A DNA stretch of 39,345 nt from positions 1-39,345 of the forward strand of contig CAZVAR010000016.1 of the NCBI GenBank assembly GCA_964625225.1, in the 5' to 3' direction. The position numbers and the translations under genes were made by a program. This document shows positions 8,239 through 16,527 of the stretch, piece by piece. Position 1 is the stretch's first letter. Each line of letters begins with the position of its first letter. This DNA is from CAZVAR01 sp964625225. Its GTDB lineage: Bacteria; Pseudomonadota; Alphaproteobacteria; JAJUGE01. Under the pieces are notes generated by a model. That model saw only the letters and a list, made by a program, of their open reading frames with translations. It was not told the DNA's origin and did no database searches.

Positions 8239-8988
8239 ATGCGCGTCGCCACCCTCGCCGCATTCGCGGCGGGAGCCGCGGTCGCCCTCGGTGCCGCCTG
8301 GGTCATGCAGCGACAGGCACCGGCCCCGCTGCAGGCGGGCGACGTGCAGACGATCGTGGCGGCCTACCTCCGGGAGAACCCCGATGCGATCGTCGAGGCG
8401 TTGAGAGCCTATCAGGCCCAGGCCGAGGAAGCCCAGCGCGACGAGCAGCGCAAGGCCGTTGCCGAACATTGGGAGGATCTCGCGCTCCGGGCGGACGATC
8501 CCGTGCTCGGCAATCCCGATGGGAACGTAACCCTGGTCGAGTTCTTCGACTACCGCTGCGGCTATTGCCGCCGCGCCCTACCCGACGTCATGGCGTTGAA
8601 GGAGACGGACCCGCAGCTCCGGATCGTGATGAAGGAGTTCCCGATCCTCGGGCCGGACTCGGTCATCGCGGCGCGGGCTGCGCTCGCCGCCCGGAAGCAA
8701 GGCAAGTATGCGGTGTTCCACGAGGCGCTGATGCAGGCGGAAGGCAGCCTCGACGAGGCCCGGATCCTGGCGGTCGCCGACGAGGTCGGCCTCGATCTCG
8801 ACCGCCTCCGCGGCGACATGGAGGCGCCGGAGATCAATGCGACGCTCCGGCGGAACTTCGAACTGGCCGAGGCGCTCGGCATACGTGGCACACCCGCCTT
8901 CGTTACCCGCAACGACCTGGTCCCGGGGGCGGTCGGCGCCGACGCGCTGAAGGCGATGGTGAACGCAGCCCGGAACGATCCCGGCTGA
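8239..8988 (+). CDS. DsbA-family thiol:disulfide oxidoreductase
   Basis: Thioredoxin-fold protein of 249 residues in the periplasm, of the Com1/ScsC type. Residues 4-22 form an uncleaved anchor or signal peptide; residues 32-90 are a helical N-terminal segment, which in such proteins can drive oligomerisation. The active site is C107-G-Y-C110, and the cis-proline loop is GIRGTPAFV. It likely oxidises or isomerises disulfides in exported proteins. A good GGGAG lies 10 bases before the ATG. It follows the M48 protease gene by 18 bases, consistent with joint function in envelope protein folding. A strong hairpin follows the stop. Confidence 0.92.
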   Translation: MRVATLAAFAAGAAVALGAAWVMQRQAPAPLQAGDVQTIVAAYLRENPDAIVEALRAYQAQAEEAQRDEQRKAVAEHWEDLALRADDPVLGNPDGNVTLVEFFDYRCGYCRRALPDVMALKETDPQLRIVMKEFPILGPDSVIAARAALAARKQGKYAVFHEALMQAEGSLDEARILAVADEVGLDLDRLRGDMEAPEINATLRRNFELAEALGIRGTPAFVTRNDLVPGAVGADALKAMVNAARNDPG

Positions 8989-8990
8989 CC

Positions 8991-9028
8991 CCGCGGAAGG
9001 CCCTCCCCGTCGGTCGGGCCTTCCGCGG
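8991..9028. terminator. Hairpin terminator between convergent genes
   Basis: CCGCGGAAGGCCC (8991-9003) and GGGCCTTCCGCGG (9016-9028) form a perfect 13-bp stem with a 12-base loop. It starts 2 bases after the DsbA-like stop and ends 6 bases before the decarboxylase stop, so it could stop transcription from both sides. There is no long T run on either side. Confidence 0.7.
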
Positions 9029-9034
9029 TTCCGT

Positions 9035-10171
9035 TCAGATACAGTGGGTCTTCAGCGGCGGCAGTCCGTTGAAGCCGACCGAGCAATAGGTCGACGTGTA
9101 GGCGCCTGCGCTCAGAAACTGCACCCGGTCTCCCGCCTTAAGCTCCAGCGGCAGCTCGTACGGGGTGTTCCTGTAAAGCACGTCGACCTCGTCGCAGGTC
9201 GGGCCCGCAAGGACGACCCGGCCGGTCGCAATACCGCTGCCGTCCCGGGAGGTGGTCACGCGATATTTGATCGCTTCGTCCATCGTTTCGATGAGGCCGC
9301 CGAACTTGCCGATGTCGAGGTAGACCCAGCGCTCCTCGTCGTCGTAGCCCTTCCGAGAGACGAGTATGACCTCGCTCTCGATCAGGCCGGCATCACCGAC
9401 GATAGAGCGGCCGGGCTCGACGATCATGTCCGGCAGGTCGTTACCGAAATGGCGGGTCATGGCCGCCATGATCGCCCGCGCATGCTCGTCGGACGTCGGC
9501 GCATCGGTCCGATAGCGGGCAGGAAAGCCGCCGCCGACATTGACCATGCGCAGCTTGATGCCGCGCTCGCTGAGTTCGGAGAACAGCATCGCGGTGCGTC
9601 CGACCGCCACGTCCCACTGCCCGAGATCGCGCTGCTGCGAGCCGACATGGAAGGACACCCCGTAGGGCTCCAGGCCCATCTCGGCCGCCATTACCAGCAG
9701 ATCGCGTGCCATCTCCAGCTCGCAGCCGAACTTGCGCCCGAGCGGCCAGTCGGCCCCCTCTCCGGTCATCAGGATACGGCAGAACACGCGCGCGCCCGGT
9801 GCCGCGGCAGCGAGCTTCTTCAGTTCGGCCTCGCTGTCGAAAGCGAAAAGTCGGACCCCGAGGGCATAGGCCTCGGCGATGTCGGACTGCTTCTTGACGG
9901 TGTTGCCGAACGAAATCCGTTCCGGAGCAGCGCCGACGGCGAGCACGTCACGGATCTCATAGATGCTGGCGGCATCGAAGCTGGAACCGAGATCCTTCAG
10001 CAACGACAGGATCGGCGGCGCCGGGTTCGCCTTCATCGCGTAGTAGACCGTCGCCAGCGGCAGCGCCGCCCTCAGGTCGCGGTAGTTCTGCTCCACGACC
10101 TCGAGATCGACGACGAGGCAGGGGGTCGCAGGCTGATTCTCGGCAAGAAAACGGCGGATACGTGCAGTCAT
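9035..10171 (-). CDS. Ornithine/lysine decarboxylase (alanine racemase-fold, PLP)
   Basis: Group IV decarboxylase of 378 residues, the eukaryote-like ODC fold, which makes putrescine from ornithine or cadaverine from lysine. The PLP lysine is K47 in YAMKANP; HVGSQ (about 175), the Gly-rich VNVGGGFPARY and EPGR (about 252) bind the cofactor. C326-D327 in GPTCDEVDVLY match the Cys-Asp pair that ODC places in the dimer-shared active site, and the end YTSTYCSVGFNG is typical. The ATG at 10171 is preferred: GGGGAGGG lies directly against the alternative ATG at 10180 but at good spacing (about 9) from 10171. Ornithine versus lysine preference is not decidable by eye. A leader hairpin lies upstream. 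Confidence 0.92.
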   Translation of the reverse strand: MTARIRRFLAENQPATPCLVVDLEVVEQNYRDLRAALPLATVYYAMKANPAPPILSLLKDLGSSFDAASIYEIRDVLAVGAAPERISFGNTVKKQSDIAEAYALGVRLFAFDSEAELKKLAAAAPGARVFCRILMTGEGADWPLGRKFGCELEMARDLLVMAAEMGLEPYGVSFHVGSQQRDLGQWDVAVGRTAMLFSELSERGIKLRMVNVGGGFPARYRTDAPTSDEHARAIMAAMTRHFGNDLPDMIVEPGRSIVGDAGLIESEVILVSRKGYDDEERWVYLDIGKFGGLIETMDEAIKYRVTTSRDGSGIATGRVVLAGPTCDEVDVLYRNTPYELPLELKAGDRVQFLSAGAYTSTYCSVGFNGLPPLKTHCI

Positions 10172-10209
10172 CGCGCACATCCCTCCCCAAAGCCGGGTTA
10201 GACCATGGG

Positions 10210-10241
10210 AGGCGGCAGGGCCCTCGCGGGCGCCACCGCCT
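10210..10241 (-). promoter_or_regulatory. Leader hairpin upstream of the decarboxylase
   Basis: AGGCGG and CCGCCT pair as a 6-bp outer stem around a GC-rich loop that can pair further, ending about 40 bases before the decarboxylase ATG. Alphaproteobacteria are known to carry a conserved RNA motif (speF) before ornithine decarboxylase genes. Whether this leader belongs to it is untested. Confidence 0.3.
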
Positions 10242-10329
10242 GTGACCGCACCGTTACCTCGTTACCAATTCCCGGCCGTACGGGACGGGGACCAGCGGGC
10301 ACGTGGGTGTGCGTGGTGCGAGCGGGGGA

Positions 10330-10357
10330 TATATAGCGGCGCCCCCCTGCTAGCAAA
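10330..10357 (-). promoter_or_regulatory. Possible promoter of the decarboxylase gene
   Basis: On the minus strand, TATATA (10330-10335) lies 16 bases after TTTGCT (10352-10357) in an AT-rich patch that stands out from its surroundings. The -10 is good, the -35 poor. It would give a leader of about 150 bases that includes the hairpin at 10210-10241. Confidence 0.3.
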
Positions 10358-10425
10358 GAAAAAATGGAACCGTCGAATACTTTTCTGGCGGCTTACGCCG
10401 TCCGGTCGGATCGTGCAGCTGCGGG

Positions 10426-10896
10426 TCAGCCGGCGTCCGGCGACCGCTTCCTCAGAAGGGTCTCGATCTCCCCTTCCATGCACAGCTCACCCTTCTGATT
10501 ATGCACGGTATTTCGCAGCACCACGATTCCGGTCGTACGGCCCGGCTTCAACCCGACCACCTCGAGCTGCGGATAGAGCGTATCGCCCGAGAAGACCGGC
10601 TTCAGGAACCGGGCCGACAGCTGCGTAATGGCGACGAGGGAATCCTCCACCAGATGCGGGAAATCGCCCGCCCCCGGCGCGGTCTGGATCAGGACCTGCA
10701 TACCGTGGGCGAGCAGGCCTGGAAATCCGAGCGAGCGGCAATATTCGAGGTCGTAGTGGATCGGGTGGTTGTCGCCGCTCGCGAGCTGGAAGGCGGCGAA
10801 CAGCGCGTCGGTCTGCGTCCGCGAGGCGATGTAGAACGTCTCGCCGATCTGGAAATCTTCGAAATACCGGGATTGGGCGAACTTCTTCCGGTGCAT
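10426..10896 (-). CDS. MaoC-like dehydratase (single hotdog)
   Basis: A 156-residue single-hotdog protein of the R-specific enoyl-CoA hydratase family. The hydratase signature ASGDNHPIHYDLEYC holds the catalytic Asp and His at normal five-residue spacing; AHGMQVL follows as usual. The substrate should be a 2-enoyl-CoA, with the (R)-3-hydroxyacyl-CoA as product (family knowledge). The start at 10896 gives MHRKKFAQSRYFEDFQIGE, a standard N-terminus. It begins 8 bases after the stop of the PPOX gene upstream, so the two are probably co-transcribed, although no strong ribosome binding site is visible. Confidence 0.88.
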   Translation of the reverse strand: MHRKKFAQSRYFEDFQIGETFYIASRTQTDALFAAFQLASGDNHPIHYDLEYCRSLGFPGLLAHGMQVLIQTAPGAGDFPHLVEDSLVAITQLSARFLKPVFSGDTLYPQLEVVGLKPGRTTGIVVLRNTVHNQKGELCMEGEIETLLRKRSPDAG

Positions 10897-10904
10897 AGGG
10901 CGGC

Positions 10905-11519
10905 TCAGTACAGGCGGGTGCGGTAGGATTCGTCGATTGCGGCATCGGCCTCGGCCGCGTTGACCCCGATCTGGTCGGCCAGGATGCGCCCGAAGCTCGG
11001 GAAAGCGGAGCGCTCGATCTGGATGGCCGGGTCCCACAGGCGCGAGCGGATCAGGGCCTTGGCGCAGTGCAAGAAGGCCTCCCGGACGGTCACTTCGATC
11101 GCCGATTTCGGGGGCCTGCCGTTCACCGCGAAACCCGCGAGCAACGCCGGCTCCGTCGTGATTCGCGCCGTCCCGTTCACCCGCAGCGTCTCATTGACCC
11201 CCGGCAGGAAGAAGATCAGCCCGACATTCGGATTCTCGACGATGTTCCGCAAGGAATCGATCCGGTTGTTGCCGGGCCGATCCGGGATCAGCAGCGTCGA
11301 ATCGTCCATCACTCGGACAAAGCCCGGCGCGTCCCCCCGCGGAGAACAATCGGCCGTACCGTCCGCCGCCGCCGTCCCCAGAACGAGAAACGGCGAAGCG
11401 GCGATGAACCGTCGGCAATGTACGTCCAGCCGCGGGAGGACTTTACGTCGTGCCCGGTCGGTCGGCTCACCGTACAGATCGACGAGTTCGTCGACGGATG
11501 CGATGGTTTGAACCGTCAT
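10905..11519 (-). CDS. Pyridoxamine 5'-phosphate oxidase-like FMN protein
   Basis: A 204-residue split-barrel flavin protein resembling the PPOX class of probable FMN-dependent enzymes (DR_2398 type). Visible features are the TADCSPRGDAPGFVRV strand region, PDRPGNNRIDSLRNIVENP, where FMN phosphate is expected to bind, and VGLIFFLPGVNETLRVNG. Members have been linked to reduction of diverse cofactors or substrates; the actual reaction is unknown. It is not the PdxH that makes PLP, since the PdxH C-terminal motif is absent. AGGAG sits about 10 bases before the ATG. It leads a two-gene unit with the MaoC-like gene. Confidence 0.85.
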   Translation of the reverse strand: MTVQTIASVDELVDLYGEPTDRARRKVLPRLDVHCRRFIAASPFLVLGTAAADGTADCSPRGDAPGFVRVMDDSTLLIPDRPGNNRIDSLRNIVENPNVGLIFFLPGVNETLRVNGTARITTEPALLAGFAVNGRPPKSAIEVTVREAFLHCAKALIRSRLWDPAIQIERSAFPSFGRILADQIGVNAAEADAAIDESYRTRLY

Positions 11520-11598
11520 AGGTCGGCACTCCTGCGGCGGTAGTCGTCCGACCTTAGCAGCCCGGTAGCGTGCTTGTCAGCCGACCGCGGCTCACCGG

Positions 11599-12018
11599 TC
11601 AGAGGATGCCGAGCAGCTTGATGCGCTGCTGCGTCCGTAGCCCGCCGGCGAACCCCGAGCTATTGTTCGCGAAGACCGCAGACTGCGTCGTGTCCGAGCC
11701 GCCACCGGCCATCAGCCACGCGGTCTGGCGGTTGCGGATGATGTCGAGGTCTTCCGGCGCAAGCTGCATGGCGCGGTCGAGATCGGCCAGCGCCCGGTCG
11801 TACAGCCCCTTCTGGTAGAAGGCGATCGCCCGATTATTGAGCGCCCGCGCCTGATTGCGACGCGACAGGTCACCCGACTGCAGCGCCTGGGTGTAATGGT
11901 AGATCGCGGCGTCGACCTGCCCCTGGTTCGCGGCAGCGTAGCCGTCGTCGAAATGGTCGGCTCGGCCGGTCAGAATCAGGATGAAGGCCGTCACGACCAG
12001 CATCATGAGCATGTGCAT
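11599..12018 (-). CDS. Small TPR-repeat protein with N-terminal membrane segment
   Basis: A 139-residue protein: hydrophobic N-terminus MHMLMMLVVTAFILIL (signal or anchor), then about two tetratricopeptide repeats at about 22-95 (AAIYHYTQALQSG, ALNNRAIAFYQKGLYDRALADLDRAMQLAPED), then a Gly/Ser/Asn-rich tail. TPRs bind peptides or proteins. It probably faces the periplasm. No enzymatic domain is present and no partner can be named. It stands between the PPOX gene and the acyl-CoA synthetase gene, same strand, with about 80-100 bases on each side, so it is probably expressed separately. Confidence 0.8.
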   Translation of the reverse strand: MHMLMMLVVTAFILILTGRADHFDDGYAAANQGQVDAAIYHYTQALQSGDLSRRNQARALNNRAIAFYQKGLYDRALADLDRAMQLAPEDLDIIRNRQTAWLMAGGGSDTTQSAVFANNSSGFAGGLRTQQRIKLLGIL

Positions 12019-12103
12019 GGCTTGCCTCGCGCTGCGGCGGCGCCCCGGGCGCCCGTTGCTGCGGGAACGCTAGCGCTGCAACGGTTAGGCGAAGGTCAAG
12101 CCT

Positions 12104-12129
12104 TATGGTTGCCGGCTATGGTTGCCGGC
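12104..12129. repeat. Perfect tandem 13-bp duplication over a stop codon
   Basis: TATGGTTGCCGGC occurs twice head to tail (12104-12116 and 12117-12129). The downstream copy encodes the last residues and the stop of the acyl-CoA synthetase gene on the minus strand; the other copy lies just past the stop. Confidence 0.9.
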
Positions 12130-14254
12130 GTTTAACGATGAGCGCATCGACCACGGTGGCCCCCTCCCCCGCCGGATGGACGAGAACGGGGTTGAGATCG
12201 ACCTCCTCGATGTCGTCGGCGAAGTCGGCAGCGAAGCGTCCGAGCGCGACGACGAGCCGGACCAGCGCATCGATGTCGGCCGGTGGGGCGCCGCGCACAC
12301 CGTGCAGCAGCTTGGCGCCCCGCAGTCCGTCGAGCAGACGGCGAGCTTCCTCCGGCGTGACCGGCGCAGGTGCGAAGGCGACATCCTTGAACACCTCGAC
12401 ATGGATGCCGCCGAGGCCGACCATCAACATCGGACCGAAATCCCGATCGCGATGAACGCCGAGAATGACCTCCACGCCCTTCGGTGCCATCTGCTGCACC
12501 AGCACGCCTCGGATCTCCGCATCTGGACTGGCGTCCCGCGCGCGCCGGAGAATGGCCTCGTACGCGGCATGCACCGCGGCCTCCGAAGTGAGCCCGAGCA
12601 CGACGCCGCCGATCTCGGTCTTGTGCGTAATCTCCGGCGATTGAATTTTGAGCGCGACGGGGAAGCCGATCCGTGCAGCGGCGGCCGCGGCCGCATCGGC
12701 ATCCCCCGCGAGCGCCTCCGCCGGCCGGGGCACACCGTAGGCGGCGAGAATCTCCTTCGCCTCGTACTCGCACAGGACCGGACCCGCCGCTGCAAGCCGC
12801 TGTGCGGCGCCGGCCGGGGACTCCCCGGTATCCGCCCCGCTTCGGTCCTGCCAGCGCTCCCTGAACGCGGCATAGTCGGCCATCGCTCGGATGGCGCGTG
12901 CGCAGTTCGGCATGCTGGTGAAGACCGGCAGCCCGAGCTGCGCAGCCGCCTGTACCGCCTCCCCCGAAGCCAAGGTGTAGGCGCAGAACAGGACCGGCTT
13001 ATCGGGATTCGCGACGACCCGGGCCAGCGCCTCCGCATCCTTCTTCAGCGTCGTCGCGTTGGCGAGCGAGCCGACGACGACGACCGCATCGACCAGGGGC
13101 GAACGCTGCAGAATCTCGACGACCCGCGCATAGCCGACCTCGCGGATCGCCTGTGCCGTGAGATCCACCGGATTGGCCGAGGCGCCGTAGGAGGGAATCA
13201 GCCGCTCGATCTCCGCCCGGGTAGCGGGGTCGAGCTGCGGCACCTCCAGCCCGTAGCTCGACAGGGTGTCGGCCATCCATACGCCGGCGCCACCGGATCC
13301 GGACATGATCGCGACGCGCCGCCCCCGCGGCAGCGGGCAGAAGGCGAAGCCCGCGGCCATATCGATCATCGAATCGATGTCGTCGGCGCGAACGATCCCG
13401 TAGTGCCGGAACATCGCATCATAGGCGCTGTCCGAACCGGCGAGGGCTGCGGTGTGGGACGCCGCGGCCCGCTGCCCGGCCTCGGAGCGCCCCATCTTGG
13501 CCACCAGGATCGGCTTGCCGCGGGAGGCCGCCTTGGCCGCAGTCCGCCGGAACGTCTCGGCGTCCCGCACCGCTTCCAGATAGAGAAGGAAAATGTCCGC
13601 CTCGTCCGCGTCCAGCAGGTGCTCGACGAAGTCGAAACATTCGAGTGCCGCCTCGTTCCCGGTGCTGATGACCTGACCGAACCGGAGCTGCTTCGGTCGC
13701 CCGCGATGATAGTAGGCGAAACCGAGACCTCCGCTCTGCGCCACCACCGCGAGCCGCTTCCCCTTCTCGGTCTCAGGAGCCAGAGGCTGCGCGAAATCCT
13801 CGACGGCCGGGCTGAAGGTGGCGACGACGGATGCGGGCGCATTGAAGAAGCCTTCCGCGTTCGGCCCGCACACGGCCATGTCGTACTTCTCGGCGATCGC
13901 CCGGACCGCCTCCTGCAGGCCGGATCCGCCGCCGCCGCTCTCCTCGGCAAAGCCGGAGCTGATGATGTAGGCGGCCTTGGCGCCGGCCCGGCCGCACTCC
14001 TCCAGGGCCTCGGGGACGGCCGCCGCCGGGATGATGATGATGGCGAGATCCACCGCCTCCGGCACGTCAGCGATGCGCGGATAGGCCTTCGCGCCTTGGA
14101 CTTCGGCATGGCTGCGGCTGATCGGGTAGACCCGGCCGGGATAACCGCGTGCATGCAGCACATGCTGCACCTTGCCGCGGATGATGGCGGGATTCGGCGA
14201 CGCGCCGACGATTGCGATGCTGCGCGGCGCAAGAAGAGCCTTCAGATCGGGCAT
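12116..14254 (-). CDS. Acetate--CoA ligase (ADP-forming) family protein
   Basis: A 712-residue single-chain NDP-forming acyl-CoA synthetase: CoA-binding Rossmann domain (1-130, SIAIVGASPNPA), two succinyl-CoA-ligase-like domains (about 150-460), and a C-terminal ATP-grasp domain (about 490-710, with GFPVALKIQSPEITHKTEIGG). The phosphohistidine expected in these enzymes is present in AAASHTAALAGSDSAYDA. The enzyme links an organic acid to CoA with ATP cleavage to ADP and phosphate, or runs in reverse to make ATP. Close relatives act on pimelate, pimeloyl-like or aromatic acids, so acetate is only the family name. It lies 63 bases downstream of the acyl-CoA dehydrogenase, at the end of the Tct-linked block. 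Confidence 0.9.
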   Translation of the reverse strand: MPDLKALLAPRSIAIVGASPNPAIIRGKVQHVLHARGYPGRVYPISRSHAEVQGAKAYPRIADVPEAVDLAIIIIPAAAVPEALEECGRAGAKAAYIISSGFAEESGGGGSGLQEAVRAIAEKYDMAVCGPNAEGFFNAPASVVATFSPAVEDFAQPLAPETEKGKRLAVVAQSGGLGFAYYHRGRPKQLRFGQVISTGNEAALECFDFVEHLLDADEADIFLLYLEAVRDAETFRRTAAKAASRGKPILVAKMGRSEAGQRAAASHTAALAGSDSAYDAMFRHYGIVRADDIDSMIDMAAGFAFCPLPRGRRVAIMSGSGGAGVWMADTLSSYGLEVPQLDPATRAEIERLIPSYGASANPVDLTAQAIREVGYARVVEILQRSPLVDAVVVVGSLANATTLKKDAEALARVVANPDKPVLFCAYTLASGEAVQAAAQLGLPVFTSMPNCARAIRAMADYAAFRERWQDRSGADTGESPAGAAQRLAAAGPVLCEYEAKEILAAYGVPRPAEALAGDADAAAAAAARIGFPVALKIQSPEITHKTEIGGVVLGLTSEAAVHAAYEAILRRARDASPDAEIRGVLVQQMAPKGVEVILGVHRDRDFGPMLMVGLGGIHVEVFKDVAFAPAPVTPEEARRLLDGLRGAKLLHGVRGAPPADIDALVRLVVALGRFAADFADDIEEVDLNPVLVHPAGEGATVVDALIVKRRQP

Positions 14255-14317
14255 GTGGCTGATCCGGTGCGGAAATCGAGAGAGACTGACGGCTGGCGGC
14301 GATACTCGAAGCGCGAT

Positions 14318-15478
14318 TCAGCGCAACCCGAGCCCCCGGGCGATGATCCCGCGCAGCACTTCGCGTGTCCCACCCTGTATCGTCAACTTCGGTGCGATCA
14401 GGGTGGCATAGCGCATCACTGGCTCGAAATCGCCAGCATTGCCGCCCGCCGTCCCGTCGGCGGGTGCGAGCAGCCGTGCCCGTCCCGGCAGCGCCTGCTC
14501 CCAGTTGGTGCCGAGATCCTTGACAACGGCCGCCTCGACGACCGGCATCTTGCCGGCTTGCAGCATGCCGGCAACCGAGAGCGACATGCGCCGCAACGTC
14601 GCCAGATGTGCGACTTCCCGGCCGATCCCCTCTGCGGCCCGCTGCGACGGCTCGGATCCGATCGACCGCACGAGTTCGACCAGCACGGAGAAGGTCTCGA
14701 GAAACCGGTCCGGCCCGCTGCGCTCGTAGGCGAGCTCGTCGGTCGCCTGCTTCCAGGCCTCGTCGACGGTGCCGATCACATAGCTGTCCGGCACGAACAC
14801 GTCGTCGAAGATGACCTCGTTGAAGTCCTCGATCCCGGCCAGATTGCGGATCGGCCGCACGGTGATGCCGGGCGTGTCCATCTTGACCAGGAACTGGGTC
14901 AGGCCGTGCCGCCGGTTCTCGCCGGTCGGGGGCGAGGTGCGGAAAAGGCCGATCATGTAGTGCGCGCGATGCGCGTTGGAGGTCCAGATCTTGCGGCCGT
15001 TGACGACCCAGCCGCCGTCCGCCTTGGTGGCCTTGGTCGAAGCGGCGAACACGTCGGAGCCGGAATTCGGCTCGGACAGTCCGATGCAGAAATAGGCTTC
15101 ACCGGCAACGATCTTCGGGATGATCTCCCTCTTCACCTCCTCCGTGCCGTATTTCAGGATGACCGGGCCGCTCTGCCGGTCGGCGACCCAGTGCGCCCGT
15201 ACCGGTGCGCCGGCCGCCAGCATCTCCTCGGTCATGACATAGCGCTCGAGCTGGCTGCGGCCGTGACCGCCGACCGCTTTCGGCCAGGTCATGCCGATCC
15301 AGCCGCGTGCCCCGACCTTACGGCTGAACTCGGGCGAGAACGCGCTGTGCATATTGCCGCCGCCCGGCTTGAAGCTGCCACGCTCGATCTCCTCGCGGAG
15401 AAAGGCGCGGACTTCGCGACGCAACTCCTCGGCCTCGGGCGGCAGTCGGATCGGATCGAACTGGAAGCTGTAGGACAT
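14318..15478 (-). CDS. Acyl-CoA dehydrogenase
   Basis: FAD-dependent dehydrogenase of 386 residues that oxidises an acyl-CoA to the 2-enoyl-CoA. The N-terminal helical domain, the beta domain with FCIGLSEPNSGSDVFAASTKA and GRKIWTSNAHRAHYMIGL, and the C-terminal helical domain are complete. At the place where medium-chain enzymes have their catalytic Glu (YEGT) it has IQGGT, so the base is more likely the Glu of LAYERSGPDRF, the position used by isovaleryl- and long-chain enzymes (inference from motif alignment). The start is 6 bases after the stop of the deacetylase-like gene, whose end carries the GCGGAG ribosome binding site, so the genes are one operon. Confidence 0.93.
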   Translation of the reverse strand: MSYSFQFDPIRLPPEAEELRREVRAFLREEIERGSFKPGGGNMHSAFSPEFSRKVGARGWIGMTWPKAVGGHGRSQLERYVMTEEMLAAGAPVRAHWVADRQSGPVILKYGTEEVKREIIPKIVAGEAYFCIGLSEPNSGSDVFAASTKATKADGGWVVNGRKIWTSNAHRAHYMIGLFRTSPPTGENRRHGLTQFLVKMDTPGITVRPIRNLAGIEDFNEVIFDDVFVPDSYVIGTVDEAWKQATDELAYERSGPDRFLETFSVLVELVRSIGSEPSQRAAEGIGREVAHLATLRRMSLSVAGMLQAGKMPVVEAAVVKDLGTNWEQALPGRARLLAPADGTAGGNAGDFEPVMRYATLIAPKLTIQGGTREVLRGIIARGLGLR

Positions 15479-15484
15479 GGCGGT

Positions 15485-16522
15485 CTACTCCGCGGAAGGC
15501 CGGCCCTGCTCGAAGCCGGACAGGAAGGCCGACAGGTTGGCACCGAGCGCATCAACATCATAGCCGCCCTCCTGCACGAGCACGGTAGGCAACCCGAGCA
15601 TCGCGATGCGCCGGGCGATCTCGCCGAAGCCGGCGGTCGTAACCTTCAGAATGCCGAGCGGGTCCTGGGCATAGGCATCGAAGCCCAGCGACACCAGCAG
15701 CGCATCCGGCGCAAACCGCCGGATCGCGGCCAGCGCGTGGTCGAGCGCCTCCAGATAGGCGCGATCTCCGGTACCGCCCGGGAGCGGCAGATTGAGGTTG
15801 TAACCCTGTCCCGTACCGGCTCCGCGCTCCTCGGCATAGCCGGCGAAGAAGGGGAAGAAGTCCGACGGGTCGCCGTGGATGGATACGAAGAACACGTCGG
15901 ATCGCTCGTAAAAGATCCCTTGCGTGCCGTTGCCGTGATGTACGTCGATATCGAGGATCGCCACGCGGTCCAGCCGGCGCCGCAGATACTGGGCGGCGAT
16001 CGCCGCATTGTTCAGATAGCAGAACCCGCCCGCGAGATCGGCGAAGGCGTGATGGCCCGGCGGACGGCAGAGCGCGTAGGCGGCCGGAGCGCCGTCGAGC
16101 ACGATCTGCGCCGCATGCACGGCCACGTCGGCCGCGGCGCAGGACGCCTCCCAGGTGCCCTCCACGATCGGGCAGCTGTTGGTCGCCATGTGCCAGCCGG
16201 CGAGGCCGATGATCCCGCTCGGCCGCGACTGCATGCGGCGGTTCGGATAGGCATGCGCCTGCACCGCCGGGGTCGGGTCGGGAAGCGCCTGCCACTCCCG
16301 GAAGGCGCGCTCGAGGAAATCCAGATATTCGGGCGTGTGAACCGCAGCGCGTGGCCCGGCGCCGTAGGCGGCGGGTGCGACGATCGCATGTCCGTCGCGT
16401 CGCGCCGCCCCGAGCAATTCTTCGCCCCGGCGGGCGACCTCGGGATGGTCCTGCGGCCGCCCCCGGGCGACGATCTGCGGCGGCTGGTGCCGCAGGTGTC
16501 GGTCGCTGTAGACGACGCGCAT
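15485..16522 (-). CDS. Histone deacetylase-family amidohydrolase, acetylpolyamine amidohydrolase-like
   Basis: Zinc deacetylase of the arginase/HDAC superfamily, 345 residues. The active site is intact: H157/H158 (PPGHHAF), zinc ligands D193 and H195 (DIDVHHGNG) and D282 (GFDAYAQDP). FYERSDVFFVSIHGDPSDFFPFF and GTWEAS (E125) closely match Mycoplana acetylpolyamine amidohydrolase, which removes acetyl groups from acetylputrescine and similar amines; acetoin utilisation AcuC is the less likely alternative. The ATG at 16522 gives MRVVYSDRHL, the family N-terminus, with AAGGCGG just before it. It starts 5 bases past the TctA stop, so it is translated from the transporter operon. Confidence 0.88.
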   Translation of the reverse strand: MRVVYSDRHLRHQPPQIVARGRPQDHPEVARRGEELLGAARRDGHAIVAPAAYGAGPRAAVHTPEYLDFLERAFREWQALPDPTPAVQAHAYPNRRMQSRPSGIIGLAGWHMATNSCPIVEGTWEASCAAADVAVHAAQIVLDGAPAAYALCRPPGHHAFADLAGGFCYLNNAAIAAQYLRRRLDRVAILDIDVHHGNGTQGIFYERSDVFFVSIHGDPSDFFPFFAGYAEERGAGTGQGYNLNLPLPGGTGDRAYLEALDHALAAIRRFAPDALLVSLGFDAYAQDPLGILKVTTAGFGEIARRIAMLGLPTVLVQEGGYDVDALGANLSAFLSGFEQGRPSAE

Positions 16523-16527
16523 CCGCC

